Source: CAYJFQ01 sp964369955
Lineage (GTDB): Bacteria; Bacillota_I; Bacilli_A; Erysipelotrichales; Erysipelotrichaceae
Assembly (NCBI GenBank): GCA_964369955.1
Contig: CAYJFQ010000002.1
Span: 58,968-122,967, forward strand
Reading direction: 5' to 3'
Length of the DNA stretch: 64,000 nt
Under the pieces are notes generated by a model. That model searched no databases. It saw only the letters and a list, made by a program, of their open reading frames with translations, and was not told the origin of the DNA. Each line of letters starts with the position of its first letter. Position 1 is the first letter of the stretch. This document shows, piece after piece, positions 8,997 to 18,450 of the stretch. A program made the position numbers and the translations under genes.

Positions 8997-10421
8997 GTGG
9001 AAATTGTTGTAATAATAATTGGTGTTTTAGTTGCAGCATTTGCTAATGGTGCTGCTGGTTATAAAAAAGAGGAAAAGATAGAAGAAATTGGAAGTGAAGT
9101 TATAATTGATAGTAGTGTAATCGATCGTCTTGCTATGATGATTCAAATTCCGACTATATCATATGATGACTATGAGCTAATGGATAAGGTTGTTTTTAAA
9201 AAGTTTGTAAGCTTATTAAAGAAATTATATCCAAATGTTCATCAGTATGCTAAATTAACTAAGATTGGTAATACAGGTCTTTTATATTTAATTAAGGGTA
9301 AATCTAAAGATGAACCAATTGTCTTAATGTCACATTATGATGTGGTTCCGGTTGATTTTGAAAAATGGAAGAGAGATCCATTTTCTGGTGAAGTTGTGGA
9401 TGGTGAAATTTGGGGCAGAGGCACAATTGATACTAAGATATCGCTACTTGGCGTTTTAGAAGCTACTGAAAAGTTGTTGTCTGAAGGCTTTATTCCAAAC
9501 AGTGATTTGTATCTATCATTTGGTGGTGATGAAGAAGTTGGTGGCCCTTCAGCAATTGCGATTGTTGATTATTTGGAGAAAAAAGGAATTAAACCAAAAT
9601 ATGTATTAGATGAGGGTGGCGCGATTGTTAATGGCTTCTTTCCAACTGTTAAAGAAGATTTAGCGGTTATTGGTATTGCAGAAAAGGGCATGTGTAATAT
9701 TAAGATTACTGCATACAGTGATGGAGGCCATGCATCTAAACCTTTAAAACATTCGGCAGTTGGAAAGCTTGCTAAATACATAACTCGTTTAGAAAACAAA
9801 CCATCACCATTAAAAGTTACAAAAATTACTACTGAGTTTTTGGATACATTGGGTAGATATACTGCATTTCCTTTAAGAATGATCTTTGGAAATATGTGGT
9901 TCTTTAGACCGTTTTTAGGATTAGGTGTAAGGGCTATTGGAGGAGAGTTAAAGGCAATGAATTATACAACTCAAGCTGTTACTATGTGTGAAGGTAGTTC
10001 TGCTGCGAATGTTCTACCAACAGAGGCAAGTTGTGTTATTAACTACCGTATCCTACCAGGAGATAGTGTTGATAAGGTTGTTTTTAGAATTAGGAAGATA
10101 ATTAAAGATCCAACTGCAAAAATAGAGGTATTGTTAGAGCGTGAACCTTCTACTATTGCTAGCACTACTAGTGTTGGGTTTGAAAATATTAAGAAATCGA
10201 TAAATCAAACTTTCGCTAATCCAATTGTTACTCCATATTTAATGATTGCTTGTAGTGATTCGGCACATTTTAGTAGAATATGTCAAGATGTTTACAAGTT
10301 CTCGCCTATGAAGTTAAATAAAGAGTTGTTAGGAACTATTCATAATGATAATGAAAGAATTTCTACTGAATCTGTAATTAAGTGTGTAGAGTTTTATTAT
10401 CGATTAATTAAAATGCATTAG
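8997..10421 (+). CDS. M20 family metallopeptidase (carboxypeptidase S-like), membrane-anchored
   Basis: Zinc peptidase of the M20 family, 474 residues. MSHYDVVPVD holds the first metal His/Asp, GRGTIDTK the bridging Asp, and GGDEEVGG the catalytic Glu pair. A dimerisation domain follows and the final metal His is in DSAHF. Residues about 2-17 are a hydrophobic segment that could anchor or export the protein. The GTG at 8997 is the only start that keeps the frame, because the overlapping ATG at 8995 hits a stop within six codons. AAGGTAAGG precedes it. It is co-oriented with two membrane proteins, so it may hydrolyse the transported peptide or N-acyl amino acid. Confidence 0.85.
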   Translation: MEIVVIIIGVLVAAFANGAAGYKKEEKIEEIGSEVIIDSSVIDRLAMMIQIPTISYDDYELMDKVVFKKFVSLLKKLYPNVHQYAKLTKIGNTGLLYLIKGKSKDEPIVLMSHYDVVPVDFEKWKRDPFSGEVVDGEIWGRGTIDTKISLLGVLEATEKLLSEGFIPNSDLYLSFGGDEEVGGPSAIAIVDYLEKKGIKPKYVLDEGGAIVNGFFPTVKEDLAVIGIAEKGMCNIKITAYSDGGHASKPLKHSAVGKLAKYITRLENKPSPLKVTKITTEFLDTLGRYTAFPLRMIFGNMWFFRPFLGLGVRAIGGELKAMNYTTQAVTMCEGSSAANVLPTEASCVINYRILPGDSVDKVVFRIRKIIKDPTAKIEVLLEREPSTIASTTSVGFENIKKSINQTFANPIVTPYLMIACSDSAHFSRICQDVYKFSPMKLNKELLGTIHNDNERISTESVIKCVEFYYRLIKMH

Positions 10422-10427
10422 AGAAAC

Positions 10428-10457
10428 AAACTAAGAGGACTTTTTCTCTTAGTTTTT
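10428..10457 (+). terminator. intrinsic terminator after the M20 peptidase gene
   Basis: 10-bp stem AAACTAAGAG/CTCTTAGTTT with an 8-nt loop, then a short T-run. Confidence 0.85.
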
Positions 10458-10470
10458 ACGTCTATAGTTA

Positions 10471-10499
10471 TTGAGAGATTTTAAAAAAAATGTTATAAA
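10471..10499 (+). promoter_or_regulatory. promoter of the glyS-dnaG-sigA-trmK operon
   Basis: TTGAGA (10471-10476) and TATAAA (10494-10499) have a 17-bp spacer. They sit between the preceding terminator and glyS. Confidence 0.7.
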
Positions 10500-10522
10500 T
10501 AATAGATATGGTGGGTAAAAAG

Positions 10523-11896
10523 ATGAAAGAATTTAATTTTGAAAATATTGTCTCGTTTTTGAAGACAAGTGGTTATGTTTATCCAGGGTCACAAATTTAT
10601 GGCGGATTAGCGAATACTTGGGATTTTGGACCTTTAGGTGTTGAATTAAAAGAGAATGTTAAAAAGCTTTGGTGGAAAAAATTTATTCAAGAAGATCCTA
10701 ATAACGTTGGAATTCAATCAGCTATTTTAATGAATCCTAATGTGTGGATAGCTAGTGGACATGTTGGTGGTTTTTCTGATCCTCTAATGGATTGTAAGAA
10801 TTGCAAGACGCGCCATCGTGCAGATAAATTAATTGAAGACTTTGGTAATGGAGATGTAAATCCTGAAACACTTTCTAATGAAGAAATGAGTAAATATATT
10901 AGTGACAATAAGATTGTTTGTCCAAAATGCGGATCTAGTGATTTTACAGATATTCGTCAGTTTAACTTGATGTTTAAAACATTCCAAGGAGTTACTGAAG
11001 ATAATAAGAACACTATTTATATGAGACCTGAAACTGCTCAAGGTATGTTTGTAAACTTTAAAAATGTTCAAAGAACTAGTCGTAAAAAACTACCATTTGG
11101 TATTGGCCAAATTGGTAAATCTTTTAGAAATGAAATTACGCCTGGTAACTTTATCTTTAGGACAAGAGAATTTGAGCAAATGGAAATGGAGTTCTTCACT
11201 AAACCTGATGAAGATTTACAGTGGTATAAATATTGGCAAGAGTTTTGTATGAAATGGTTAACTGATTTAAGAATTAATTCTGAAAATCTAAGATTACGTG
11301 AACATGATGCAGAAGAGTTGTCACATTATTCAAAAGCAACATGTGATATTGAATTTAGGTTTCCTTTTGGATGGGGAGAGTTATGGGGTATAGCTTGTCG
11401 TAGTGATTACGATTTGAAGCAACACCAAGAACATTCAAAAGAAAATCTGGAATATTTAGATCCAATAACTAATGAAAAATATTTGCCTTATTGTATAGAG
11501 CCTGCTGTTGGTGTTGAGCGACTGATGTTGATGTTCTTATGTGATGCCTATGATGAAGAAGTACTTGAAAAAGAAACAAGACAAGTGTTACGACTTCATC
11601 CAGCCTTAGCTCCTTATAAGGCTTGTGTACTACCTTTAAGCAAACAATTAAGTGAGCAAGCGATGGATGTTTGGAGCAGACTATCAAAAGATTTTATGAT
11701 TGAATTTGATGAAGCTGGAAGTATTGGTAAGCGTTATCGTCGTCAAGATTCAATTGGTACTCCTTATTGCATAACTTTCGACTTTGATAGTCTTGAAGAT
11801 AAAAGTGTTACCATTAGAGATCGTGATACGATGGAACAATCAAGAATAAAAATTGAGGACTTAAAAGAATTCATAAGTAAAGGAATTGCTTATTAA
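10523..11896 (+). CDS. glyS: glycyl-tRNA synthetase, alpha2 single-chain type
   Basis: Class II aminoacyl-tRNA synthetase charging tRNA-Gly, 457 residues. It is the eukaryote-like single-chain form, not the alpha/beta GlyQ-GlyS form that Bacillus has at this locus. KTSGYVYPGSQIYGG and WDFGPLGVELK mark the N-terminus. CKNCKTRHRAD and CPKCGS form a zinc-binding insertion at about 90-140. Motif 2 is FRNEITPGNFIFRTREFEQME and motif 3 is EPAVGVERLML. I place the start at 10523 because GGTGGG lies 7 nt upstream. An ATG five codons earlier at 10508 has no such signal. It heads the operon with dnaG and sigA. Confidence 0.95.
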   Translation: MKEFNFENIVSFLKTSGYVYPGSQIYGGLANTWDFGPLGVELKENVKKLWWKKFIQEDPNNVGIQSAILMNPNVWIASGHVGGFSDPLMDCKNCKTRHRADKLIEDFGNGDVNPETLSNEEMSKYISDNKIVCPKCGSSDFTDIRQFNLMFKTFQGVTEDNKNTIYMRPETAQGMFVNFKNVQRTSRKKLPFGIGQIGKSFRNEITPGNFIFRTREFEQMEMEFFTKPDEDLQWYKYWQEFCMKWLTDLRINSENLRLREHDAEELSHYSKATCDIEFRFPFGWGELWGIACRSDYDLKQHQEHSKENLEYLDPITNEKYLPYCIEPAVGVERLMLMFLCDAYDEEVLEKETRQVLRLHPALAPYKACVLPLSKQLSEQAMDVWSRLSKDFMIEFDEAGSIGKRYRRQDSIGTPYCITFDFDSLEDKSVTIRDRDTMEQSRIKIEDLKEFISKGIAY

Positions 11897-11898
11897 TA

Positions 11899-13626
11899 AT
11901 GGTGAAAATCGATCAAGGAATAATCGATGACATTAGAAGACAAAGTGATATTGTAAGTGTTATTAGTAATTACTTACCAGTAGTTCATAAAGGAAATAGT
12001 TACAAGTGTGTTTGTCCTTTTCATGATGACCATGATCCTTCATTATCAATTTCACCAACAAAACAAATTTATAAGTGTTTTGTTTGTGGAGCTGCTGGAA
12101 ATGTCTTCTCTTTTGTTCAAAACTTTGAGAATGTTTCATTCTTAGAATCAGTTAAAAGGGTGGCGGAAATTTCTAACTTACCATTTGATTATAGTATTGA
12201 AAGACAAGCTAGAGTTGTGGATATTAATAAGAAAAATCTTTACAATACTTTAGAGGAAGCGAATGATTTTTTAAGTTATCAGATAAAATTAGCTTCAAAT
12301 AAAGAGTATTATGATTATCTAATTAATCGAGGACTGACTAAAGAAATAATAACAAAGTTCAAAATTGGGTATAATCCCAAAAATGATCAACTAACTAAGT
12401 TTTTATTAAGCAAGGGCTATAAAATTGAAGATTTAAATGCGATTAATGTCAGTAATCAGAATTATGATGTTTTTACAAATAGAATTACATTTCCATTATT
12501 TAATGAGTACGGGAATGTTGTTGGTTTTAGTGCCCGTTCCTTAGAAGAAGGGCAAGCCAAATACATTAATAGTGCCACCAATGAAATTTATCATAAATCA
12601 AAACTAGTTTATAACTATCATCTTGCAAAGAGTAGTTGTCAAAAAAATCATCAAGTTATTGTTTGTGAAGGTGTAATGGATGTAATCGCTTATGCAAGAG
12701 TTAAGATTGATCATTGTGTTGCAACTTTGGGAACTGCCGTTACTAATGAGCAAATAAAATTAATTAGACAGTTATCTCCAAACATTTGTGTTGGTTATGA
12801 TGGTGATAAAGCAGGACTTGCGGCAACATACCGTTTTGGAAAGTTAGCTAGTAAAATGGGAATTCAAATAAATGTTTTGGATAATAAAACTGATTTAGAT
12901 CCTGATGAAATTATTGAAAAATATAGTGCCGAGGAATTAGTCTTATTAAGTAAGAGAACAATTAATTGGATGGAGTTTCTTTTCAGGTTCTTACAGAAAG
13001 AATTAGACTTGAAGAATTATAGTCAAAAAGAAAAATTCGCAAAAGAAATTGTTGAAGAGTTAAAACTTTTAAATGATAAAACTCAAAAAGAATATTTTTT
13101 AAATCAATTAAATGAGTTAACAAAGTTTAATTTAAAAGTTGATAACAATAGAACTGTTACAAAATTAAAGAAAATTATCAAACGTGATAGTGAACTAGAG
13201 AGTCAATATGAAATCATTAATCAAATGATTAAAAGCAAGGATGCTGTAGAAGTTTTTTTAGCAGATTTAGGATATTTACCAAACCCTAGCATCAACCGAT
13301 TAGCAATCTTAATTATTAATGCTTATAAAATGAATTTGAAGGTTGATGTAGGTTTGTTGTATAGTATGGTTGAAGATTCTGAATTAGAGAGTGTACTAGG
13401 TGATATACTAGAGTATGACTTGTTGCAACCGAATCTAAAGATTGATGTGTTGAATGGTTCCATTAATAACTTAAAATCCTTGTTAATTAAAAGGAAAATT
13501 GAGAAGATAGACATAGAAATGGGAAAAACATTTGACAATTCTTTAAAAAGTCAGATGCAAGAAGAAAAAATAGAATTAATTAAAGAAGAATTGAAATACA
13601 AAACCATGGCAAAGGAGAAAAGATGA
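11899..13626 (+). CDS. dnaG: DNA primase
   Basis: Synthesises RNA primers at the replication fork, 575 residues. The N-terminal CHC2 zinc ribbon has ligands Cys39, His42, Cys60 and Cys63 (CPFH...CFVC). The TOPRIM domain shows VCEGVMDVIA at about 254 and GYDGDKAG about 50 residues later. The C-terminal third, the DnaB-interaction region, is weakly conserved. The ATG begins 2 bp after the glyS stop, and the last four bases overlap the sigA start (ATGA), giving the classical macromolecular-synthesis operon. Confidence 0.97.
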   Translation: MVKIDQGIIDDIRRQSDIVSVISNYLPVVHKGNSYKCVCPFHDDHDPSLSISPTKQIYKCFVCGAAGNVFSFVQNFENVSFLESVKRVAEISNLPFDYSIERQARVVDINKKNLYNTLEEANDFLSYQIKLASNKEYYDYLINRGLTKEIITKFKIGYNPKNDQLTKFLLSKGYKIEDLNAINVSNQNYDVFTNRITFPLFNEYGNVVGFSARSLEEGQAKYINSATNEIYHKSKLVYNYHLAKSSCQKNHQVIVCEGVMDVIAYARVKIDHCVATLGTAVTNEQIKLIRQLSPNICVGYDGDKAGLAATYRFGKLASKMGIQINVLDNKTDLDPDEIIEKYSAEELVLLSKRTINWMEFLFRFLQKELDLKNYSQKEKFAKEIVEELKLLNDKTQKEYFLNQLNELTKFNLKVDNNRTVTKLKKIIKRDSELESQYEIINQMIKSKDAVEVFLADLGYLPNPSINRLAILIINAYKMNLKVDVGLLYSMVEDSELESVLGDILEYDLLQPNLKIDVLNGSINNLKSLLIKRKIEKIDIEMGKTFDNSLKSQMQEEKIELIKEELKYKTMAKEKR

Positions 13627-15233
13627 AAGAAATTAAAACTTTAGATCAGGTACGTGAAGAATTATTAACAAAATCACAGGATGGTACTAAAATCTCACAA
13701 GATGATGTCTTGAAAGCTGTAAGTTTTTTAAATTTAGAAGAAAATGATGTAGATGATTTATTCGATTGGTTTACCAAGAATGGTGTTGATTTAGTTGTTG
13801 ATGATATTGATGAAGAATTAATTGGTAAAGATGACCAAGAAGTAGATGAAGAAGTAATTTTAGGTGATGAATATGATGAAGAAATTGATAATCCCATCGT
13901 TGAAAAGGTGAGTTTTGAGCATTTAGACATTGGAAATACTAAAATTAATGATTCAGTTAAAATGTATTTAAAAGAAATTGGTCGTGTTCAATTATTATCT
14001 GGTGATCAAGAAGTTCAATTGTCAATAACTATAGAAAATGCAAAAAAGATAATAAGTAGTATTGAAAAACATGTTATCGATTGGACAAGTGAAGTCTTAA
14101 ATTCATTAGAGAGTTTATCACTTGATTACGAAAATGAACAAGTAGTTACAAAATTATCGCTAGACTATTTAACTAACATTAAAGGTTTAAGAAAAGAAAA
14201 ATCTGAAGATGGCTTAAATTTACCAGAACATGAGAATTTGCTTGAAAATATTATTTCTGAATGTCAGTTTAGAATTAGTTTTTATCATAGCGAAAATTCT
14301 AAAGAACTATTCTTATTATCTGAACAAGAGAAATTCTTAGTTAAGTTAATGACTTTATTAGCTGAAACACCTGGACTTTTAGAAAGTGTCGGTGTAAATG
14401 TTGATAATTCATATTTAGATGAACTGTCTAAGGATAAGGAATTGTTGGCAAAAAATATGTACATTAAAAAAGAGGCTGAGAATGAATTAGTTTCTGCTAA
14501 TCTGCGTTTAGTGGTATCGATTGCAAAAAAATATGTTGGACGCGGAATGTTGTTTTTAGATTTAATCCAAGAAGGTAATATGGGTTTAACCAAGGCTGTT
14601 GAAAAGTTTGATTATACTAAAGGATTTAAATTTTCGACATATGCAACTTGGTGGATTAGACAAGCTATCACTAGAGCCATTGCTGATCAAGCTAGAACCA
14701 TTAGAATTCCTGTGCATATGGTAGAAACTATTAATAAACTTACTCGTATTCAAAGGCAATTAGTCCAAGAATTAGGGAGAGATCCATCACCGACAGAAAT
14801 ATCTGAACGTATGGAACTTCTTAATGAAAATAAAGGACCAGATAATAAAAAGAAATATACCCCTGAGATGATTAGAGAGATTCAAAAAATTGCTTTAGAA
14901 CCAGTGTCTTTAGAAACTCCTATCGGTGAAGAAGAAGATTCACATTTAGGTGATTTTGTTGAAGATAAAGATGCCATGTCTCCTGGAGACTATGCAAATA
15001 GTCAGTTATTAAAAGAAGAGATAAATAAAGTGCTTGAAGGTTTAACTGAAAGAGAAGAAAAGGTGTTGAGACTTCGCTTTGGCTTACATGATGGTCGTAC
15101 TCGTACTTTAGAAGAAGTTGGTAAAGAATTTAATGTAACGCGTGAGAGAATTCGTCAAATCGAGGGCAAAGCATTAAGAAAATTACGCCATCCAACTCGT
15201 TCTAAACATTTAAGAGAGTTCATTGACAAATAG
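13623..15233 (+). CDS. sigA: primary RNA polymerase sigma factor (sigma-A)
   Basis: Housekeeping sigma factor of 536 residues. An acidic N-terminal region (about 50-95, rich in Asp/Glu) resembles sigma 1.1, and region 1.2 contains YLKEIGRV. There is an insertion of about 130 residues between region 1.2 and region 2. Region 2 carries NLRLVVSIAKKY and the -10-binding TYATWWIRQAI, and region 4 carries the -35-reading helix VTRERIRQIE near the C-terminus. The -10 and -35 boxes seen across the window fit this specificity. It overlaps dnaG by four bases, and trmK begins 3 bp downstream. Confidence 0.97.
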   Translation: MKEIKTLDQVREELLTKSQDGTKISQDDVLKAVSFLNLEENDVDDLFDWFTKNGVDLVVDDIDEELIGKDDQEVDEEVILGDEYDEEIDNPIVEKVSFEHLDIGNTKINDSVKMYLKEIGRVQLLSGDQEVQLSITIENAKKIISSIEKHVIDWTSEVLNSLESLSLDYENEQVVTKLSLDYLTNIKGLRKEKSEDGLNLPEHENLLENIISECQFRISFYHSENSKELFLLSEQEKFLVKLMTLLAETPGLLESVGVNVDNSYLDELSKDKELLAKNMYIKKEAENELVSANLRLVVSIAKKYVGRGMLFLDLIQEGNMGLTKAVEKFDYTKGFKFSTYATWWIRQAITRAIADQARTIRIPVHMVETINKLTRIQRQLVQELGRDPSPTEISERMELLNENKGPDNKKKYTPEMIREIQKIALEPVSLETPIGEEEDSHLGDFVEDKDAMSPGDYANSQLLKEEINKVLEGLTEREEKVLRLRFGLHDGRTRTLEEVGKEFNVTRERIRQIEGKALRKLRHPTRSKHLREFIDK

Positions 15234-15236
15234 ATA

Positions 15237-15875
15237 ATGATTTCAAAAAGACTTTTAGCTATAGCTGATTTTATTGAAAATAAACAAGTAGTTGCAGATG
15301 TAGGCAGTGATCACTGTCTACTTCTTTGTCATTTATCTAAAGAAAAGAAACTAATAAAAGGATATGCAATGGATGTTGCGATAGGGCCTCTTAACCAAGC
15401 AAAAGAGAATATTAAAAGATTGAATATTAAAAATGTTGAATGTATTTTGTCAGATGGAATTAAAAATATCCCTAATGATGTAACTGCTGTTGTAATTGCT
15501 GGTATGGGTTTTCATACAATTAAGAATATTATTACCAATGATTTAGAGAAATTTAAAATTATTGATGAAATCATTGTTCAATGTAATAGTGAAATTTTTA
15601 ATTTTAGAAAGTTCTTAAATAAAATTGGGGTTAATATCATTGATGAAATATGGATAAATGATTATAAGGATTATCAAGTGATTAAATTCAACTTCAATAA
15701 TCCTAGAAAGTATGATGAAGTTGAAGAATATTTTGGTCCTGTTTTAATTAAAAAGCAAGGTCCTGATTTTAAACGATACTATCAAGAACGACTTAAAAAA
15801 CTTAAAAAAGTAAATTATCAAGATAATTACTTAAAAGAAATTAGAATGATTGAAGAGCTAGATAATTTTATCTAG
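15237..15875 (+). CDS. trmK: tRNA (adenine(22)-N(1))-methyltransferase
   Basis: SAM-dependent enzyme that makes m1A22 in tRNAs, 212 residues. The Rossmann motif I is VADVGSDHCLL at about 19-29, followed by YAMDVAIGPL and VIAGMGFHTI. RLLAIADFIE at the N-terminus is typical. It follows sigA directly, as in Bacillus (yqfN). No ribosome binding site is seen, so translation is probably coupled to sigA. Its 3' end overlaps the convergent ispH gene by 18 bp, inside a terminator hairpin. Confidence 0.93.
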   Translation: MISKRLLAIADFIENKQVVADVGSDHCLLLCHLSKEKKLIKGYAMDVAIGPLNQAKENIKRLNIKNVECILSDGIKNIPNDVTAVVIAGMGFHTIKNIITNDLEKFKIIDEIIVQCNSEIFNFRKFLNKIGVNIIDEIWINDYKDYQVIKFNFNNPRKYDEVEEYFGPVLIKKQGPDFKRYYQERLKKLKKVNYQDNYLKEIRMIEELDNFI

Positions 15876-15885
15876 CTCTATTTTT
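15854..15885 (+). terminator. intrinsic terminator embedded in the overlapping ends of trmK and ispH
   Basis: Stem AGAGCTAGATA/TATCTAGCTCT with a small loop, followed by ATTTTT on the plus strand. It includes the trmK stop codon and also encodes the last codons of ispH on the other strand. No T-run is present on the minus side, so it serves the glyS operon. Confidence 0.8.
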
Positions 15886-16772
15886 GGTTTATCGGATTTA
15901 ATTGTGTAGTTTTCTAAGTATGTAATTATTTGATTTGTAAGCACTGTTGGTGTAGATGCAGCTGATGTAACAGCTATTGTTTCGATATTGATCAAATCAT
16001 TATTATCCAATTCTTCAATACTAGTGATTAGTTTCACTGTTTTTATTTTGTTTTCTTTTGCTAATTCAACAAGTTTGTTTGCATTATTTGATGAAGGGTC
16101 TCCCACGACAAATAATAAATCTATTGCTTGGTCTTTTAAATCTACGATTGCTTGTTGGCGCATTCTTGTTGCATTACAAATTTCATCTTCGATTATTGCT
16201 TTTGGGTAACGCTCATTAATTTCTTTAAATAATTTATATGTATCTTTAAAGTTAACAGTTGTTTGTGTTGTAACTACAATATTATTGTCATTATTCAATT
16301 TTAGATTATCCAAGTCACTTATCTTACTTACTAAGTGTATTTTTTTTGGCTCAATTCCAATTATTCCTAAAGCTTCAGGGTGATTATCTTTACCAATAAA
16401 TAATATCTGATAATCTTTCTTGAGGTATTCTTTGATTATGGCTTGAGATTTATTGACATACTTACAAGTTGCGTTAATGACAGTCAGACCTTTTCCTTGA
16501 GCTTTTTGAATAATGCTAGGGCTTACTCCGTGAGCACTTATTATAACTACTCCATTTTCAATCTCTTCAATCCATTGTTCTTTAGTTTTAGAGTTGTCTA
16601 AAAGAATAACTCCTTTTTTGATAAGGGCTTGAGTTATTAATTGATTGTGTACAATCATTCCTAATAGATATATTTTTTTATCTTGGTATTTAGCAATTGC
16701 TTCTTTTACAATCTCTAGAGCATTAACTACTCCTAGGCAATATCCTCTTGGGCTAATCTTTATAATTTTCAT
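15858..16772 (-). CDS. ispH: 4-hydroxy-3-methylbut-2-enyl diphosphate reductase
   Basis: Iron-sulfur enzyme of the last step of the MEP isoprenoid pathway, giving IPP and DMAPP. Three cluster Cys are visible in RGYCLGV (Cys12), NATCKYV (about 100) and DEICNATR. SAHGVSP and DPSSNNANKL are also conserved. I start at the ATG at 16772. A codon six upstream (16790) is also ATG but adds a non-conserved tail that contains a TATAAT sequence, which more likely acts as a promoter. No Shine-Dalgarno precedes either start. It is convergent with trmK, and cshB diverges on the other side. Confidence 0.95.
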   Translation of the reverse strand: MKIIKISPRGYCLGVVNALEIVKEAIAKYQDKKIYLLGMIVHNQLITQALIKKGVILLDNSKTKEQWIEEIENGVVIISAHGVSPSIIQKAQGKGLTVINATCKYVNKSQAIIKEYLKKDYQILFIGKDNHPEALGIIGIEPKKIHLVSKISDLDNLKLNNDNNIVVTTQTTVNFKDTYKLFKEINERYPKAIIEDEICNATRMRQQAIVDLKDQAIDLLFVVGDPSSNNANKLVELAKENKIKTVKLITSIEELDNNDLINIETIAVTSAASTPTVLTNQIITYLENYTIKSDKPKIELDKII

Positions 16773-16844
16773 GTTTTTATTATACAACATTATTTTATAT
16801 TATTATTATTTTTGATATTGTGATAGAATACTTTTGAGGTAATT

Positions 16845-18185
16845 ATGATAGATTATAATAGTTTAAATTTAAATGAAGTAGCAAAAGAATTTATTAGAGT
16901 TAATAAATTTGAAAAGTTAACACCAATCCAAGGGAAAGTAATTCCTTTGGCTTTAAAAAGAAAAAATATCATTGGGATTTCTAAAACAGGAACTGGAAAG
17001 ACTCATGCTTTTTTGATTCCAATTTTAAATAATATTGATGTTAAGTTGAATGCATTGCAGGTAGTTATTACAGCTCCTACTAGAGAGTTAGCGATTCAGT
17101 TGTATAATCGTGCTAAGTTAATGAATAAAGTTTATCCAGAGTTAAGAATTGTTGAAGCGGTCGGTGGTACTGATCGTAAAAAAGCAAAAGTGGATCCGCA
17201 AATTTTAATAGGAACTCCAGGTAGAATCAAAGATTTAGTTGAACAGAATATTTATCGTGTTGATAAAGTCAGAACCTTTATTGTTGATGAGGTAGATATG
17301 ACTTTGGAATATGGTTTTTTAGATGAGGTAGATTTTGTAGCTGGCCAAATGCCTAATAGTTTACAAATGATGGTGTTTGGCGCAACTGTTCCTAATGCTT
17401 TAAAACCGTTTTTAAAGAAGTACTTGACTTCAGCTAACACTATTAATTGCGAGGATAGTGAGTATGGACCTAAGATCGATCATATTCTTGTTCCTTGCAA
17501 ACATCGTACTTATATTGATCAACTTGTGCAAATCATGCCAGGTTTTAATCCTTTTGTTTGTTTGATATTCGCTAATACTCGTAAAGAGGCTAGTGAATGC
17601 TCTGACGAGTTAAAAAACAATGGATATAGTGTTATTGAGATTCACGGAGACTTACAGCCAAGACAAAGAAAACAGGCTTTGAAACAGCTAAATAACTCTA
17701 GCCACACGTATATTGTTGCTACCGATTTAGCAGCAAGAGGTCTTGATGTGGATACAGTAACTCATGTAGTATCACTTGGTTTTCCAACTGAATTAGATTT
17801 CTATCTACATCGTGCTGGTAGAACAGGTCGTGCTGGTAAAGAAGGTGTATGTTTTGCTTTATTCCAAGAAAGTGATCAAAAATCGATTAACGCACTAAAA
17901 ACTAGGGGAGTTAAATTTATTTCTAAGACATATCGTAACGGCGTGTGGAGAGAAATAAAATTAACTAAAAGAGAGAAACCTGATGATATCTTTGAGAAAG
18001 AAATTGCTAAAATCGTAGCAAAGAAAAATCAAAAGGTAAAACCTGGTTATAAAAAGAAAAGACAAAATGAAATTGAGAAAATCAAACGTAAAAAGAAGCG
18101 TGATATGATTCAACAATCAATTAATCAATTAAAAAAGGAAAAAAACAAAGCTAAACAAAGGGCAAAAAATTCAGAAGTAGAATAA
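16845..18185 (+). CDS. cshB: DEAD-box RNA helicase, CshB type
   Basis: ATP-dependent RNA helicase of 446 residues. The Q motif is KLTPIQGK, Walker A is SKTGTGKT, then APTREL, GTPGR, motif II written DEVD, motif III FGAT in place of SAT, ARGLDVD and HRAGRTGR. The C-terminal 80 residues are highly basic (Lys/Arg-rich), an RNA-binding tail. The neighbour ispH and the TLEYGFLDEVD segment point to CshB (YqfR), a helicase of mRNA turnover and cold adaptation, rather than CshA. The ATG follows TTGAGGT. Confidence 0.9.
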   Translation: MIDYNSLNLNEVAKEFIRVNKFEKLTPIQGKVIPLALKRKNIIGISKTGTGKTHAFLIPILNNIDVKLNALQVVITAPTRELAIQLYNRAKLMNKVYPELRIVEAVGGTDRKKAKVDPQILIGTPGRIKDLVEQNIYRVDKVRTFIVDEVDMTLEYGFLDEVDFVAGQMPNSLQMMVFGATVPNALKPFLKKYLTSANTINCEDSEYGPKIDHILVPCKHRTYIDQLVQIMPGFNPFVCLIFANTRKEASECSDELKNNGYSVIEIHGDLQPRQRKQALKQLNNSSHTYIVATDLAARGLDVDTVTHVVSLGFPTELDFYLHRAGRTGRAGKEGVCFALFQESDQKSINALKTRGVKFISKTYRNGVWREIKLTKREKPDDIFEKEIAKIVAKKNQKVKPGYKKKRQNEIEKIKRKKKRDMIQQSINQLKKEKNKAKQRAKNSEVE

Positions 18186-18254
18186 CTTTGTTTTAACTGT
18201 GTAATGAATAGTAACATAACAAGGTAAAAAAGTTAATTTGCTCAATTTTAACTG

Positions 18255-18298
18255 AAAGTTCCGTTTTTAAAGTAAGACTTTAATAGCGGGACTTTTTT
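18255..18298 (+). terminator. terminator hairpin in left end of IS copy A
   Basis: A long imperfect stem pairs AAAGT-CCG...TTAAAG with CTTTAA...CGG-ACTTT around a TAAGA loop, followed by TTTTTT on the plus strand. It would stop transcription coming out of cshB. Confidence 0.7.
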
Positions 18299-18450
18299 GA
18301 TATAAGTATTTAAAAAATAAAAATATATTATAATTTAGTTAGAAACTAAGGAAAAGGGCACTATAAAATTGAACTTTAATCGATAATTTTTCTTATTTTC
18401 ATTCATAGTTCCGTTTTGTTTTTTTGAAATAGTCCTGTTAGTTTTGTAAT

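Noticed and set aside
10458..10522. T-box leader for glyS
   Set aside because: Only about 50 bp between the preceding terminator and the start, with a normal promoter in it.
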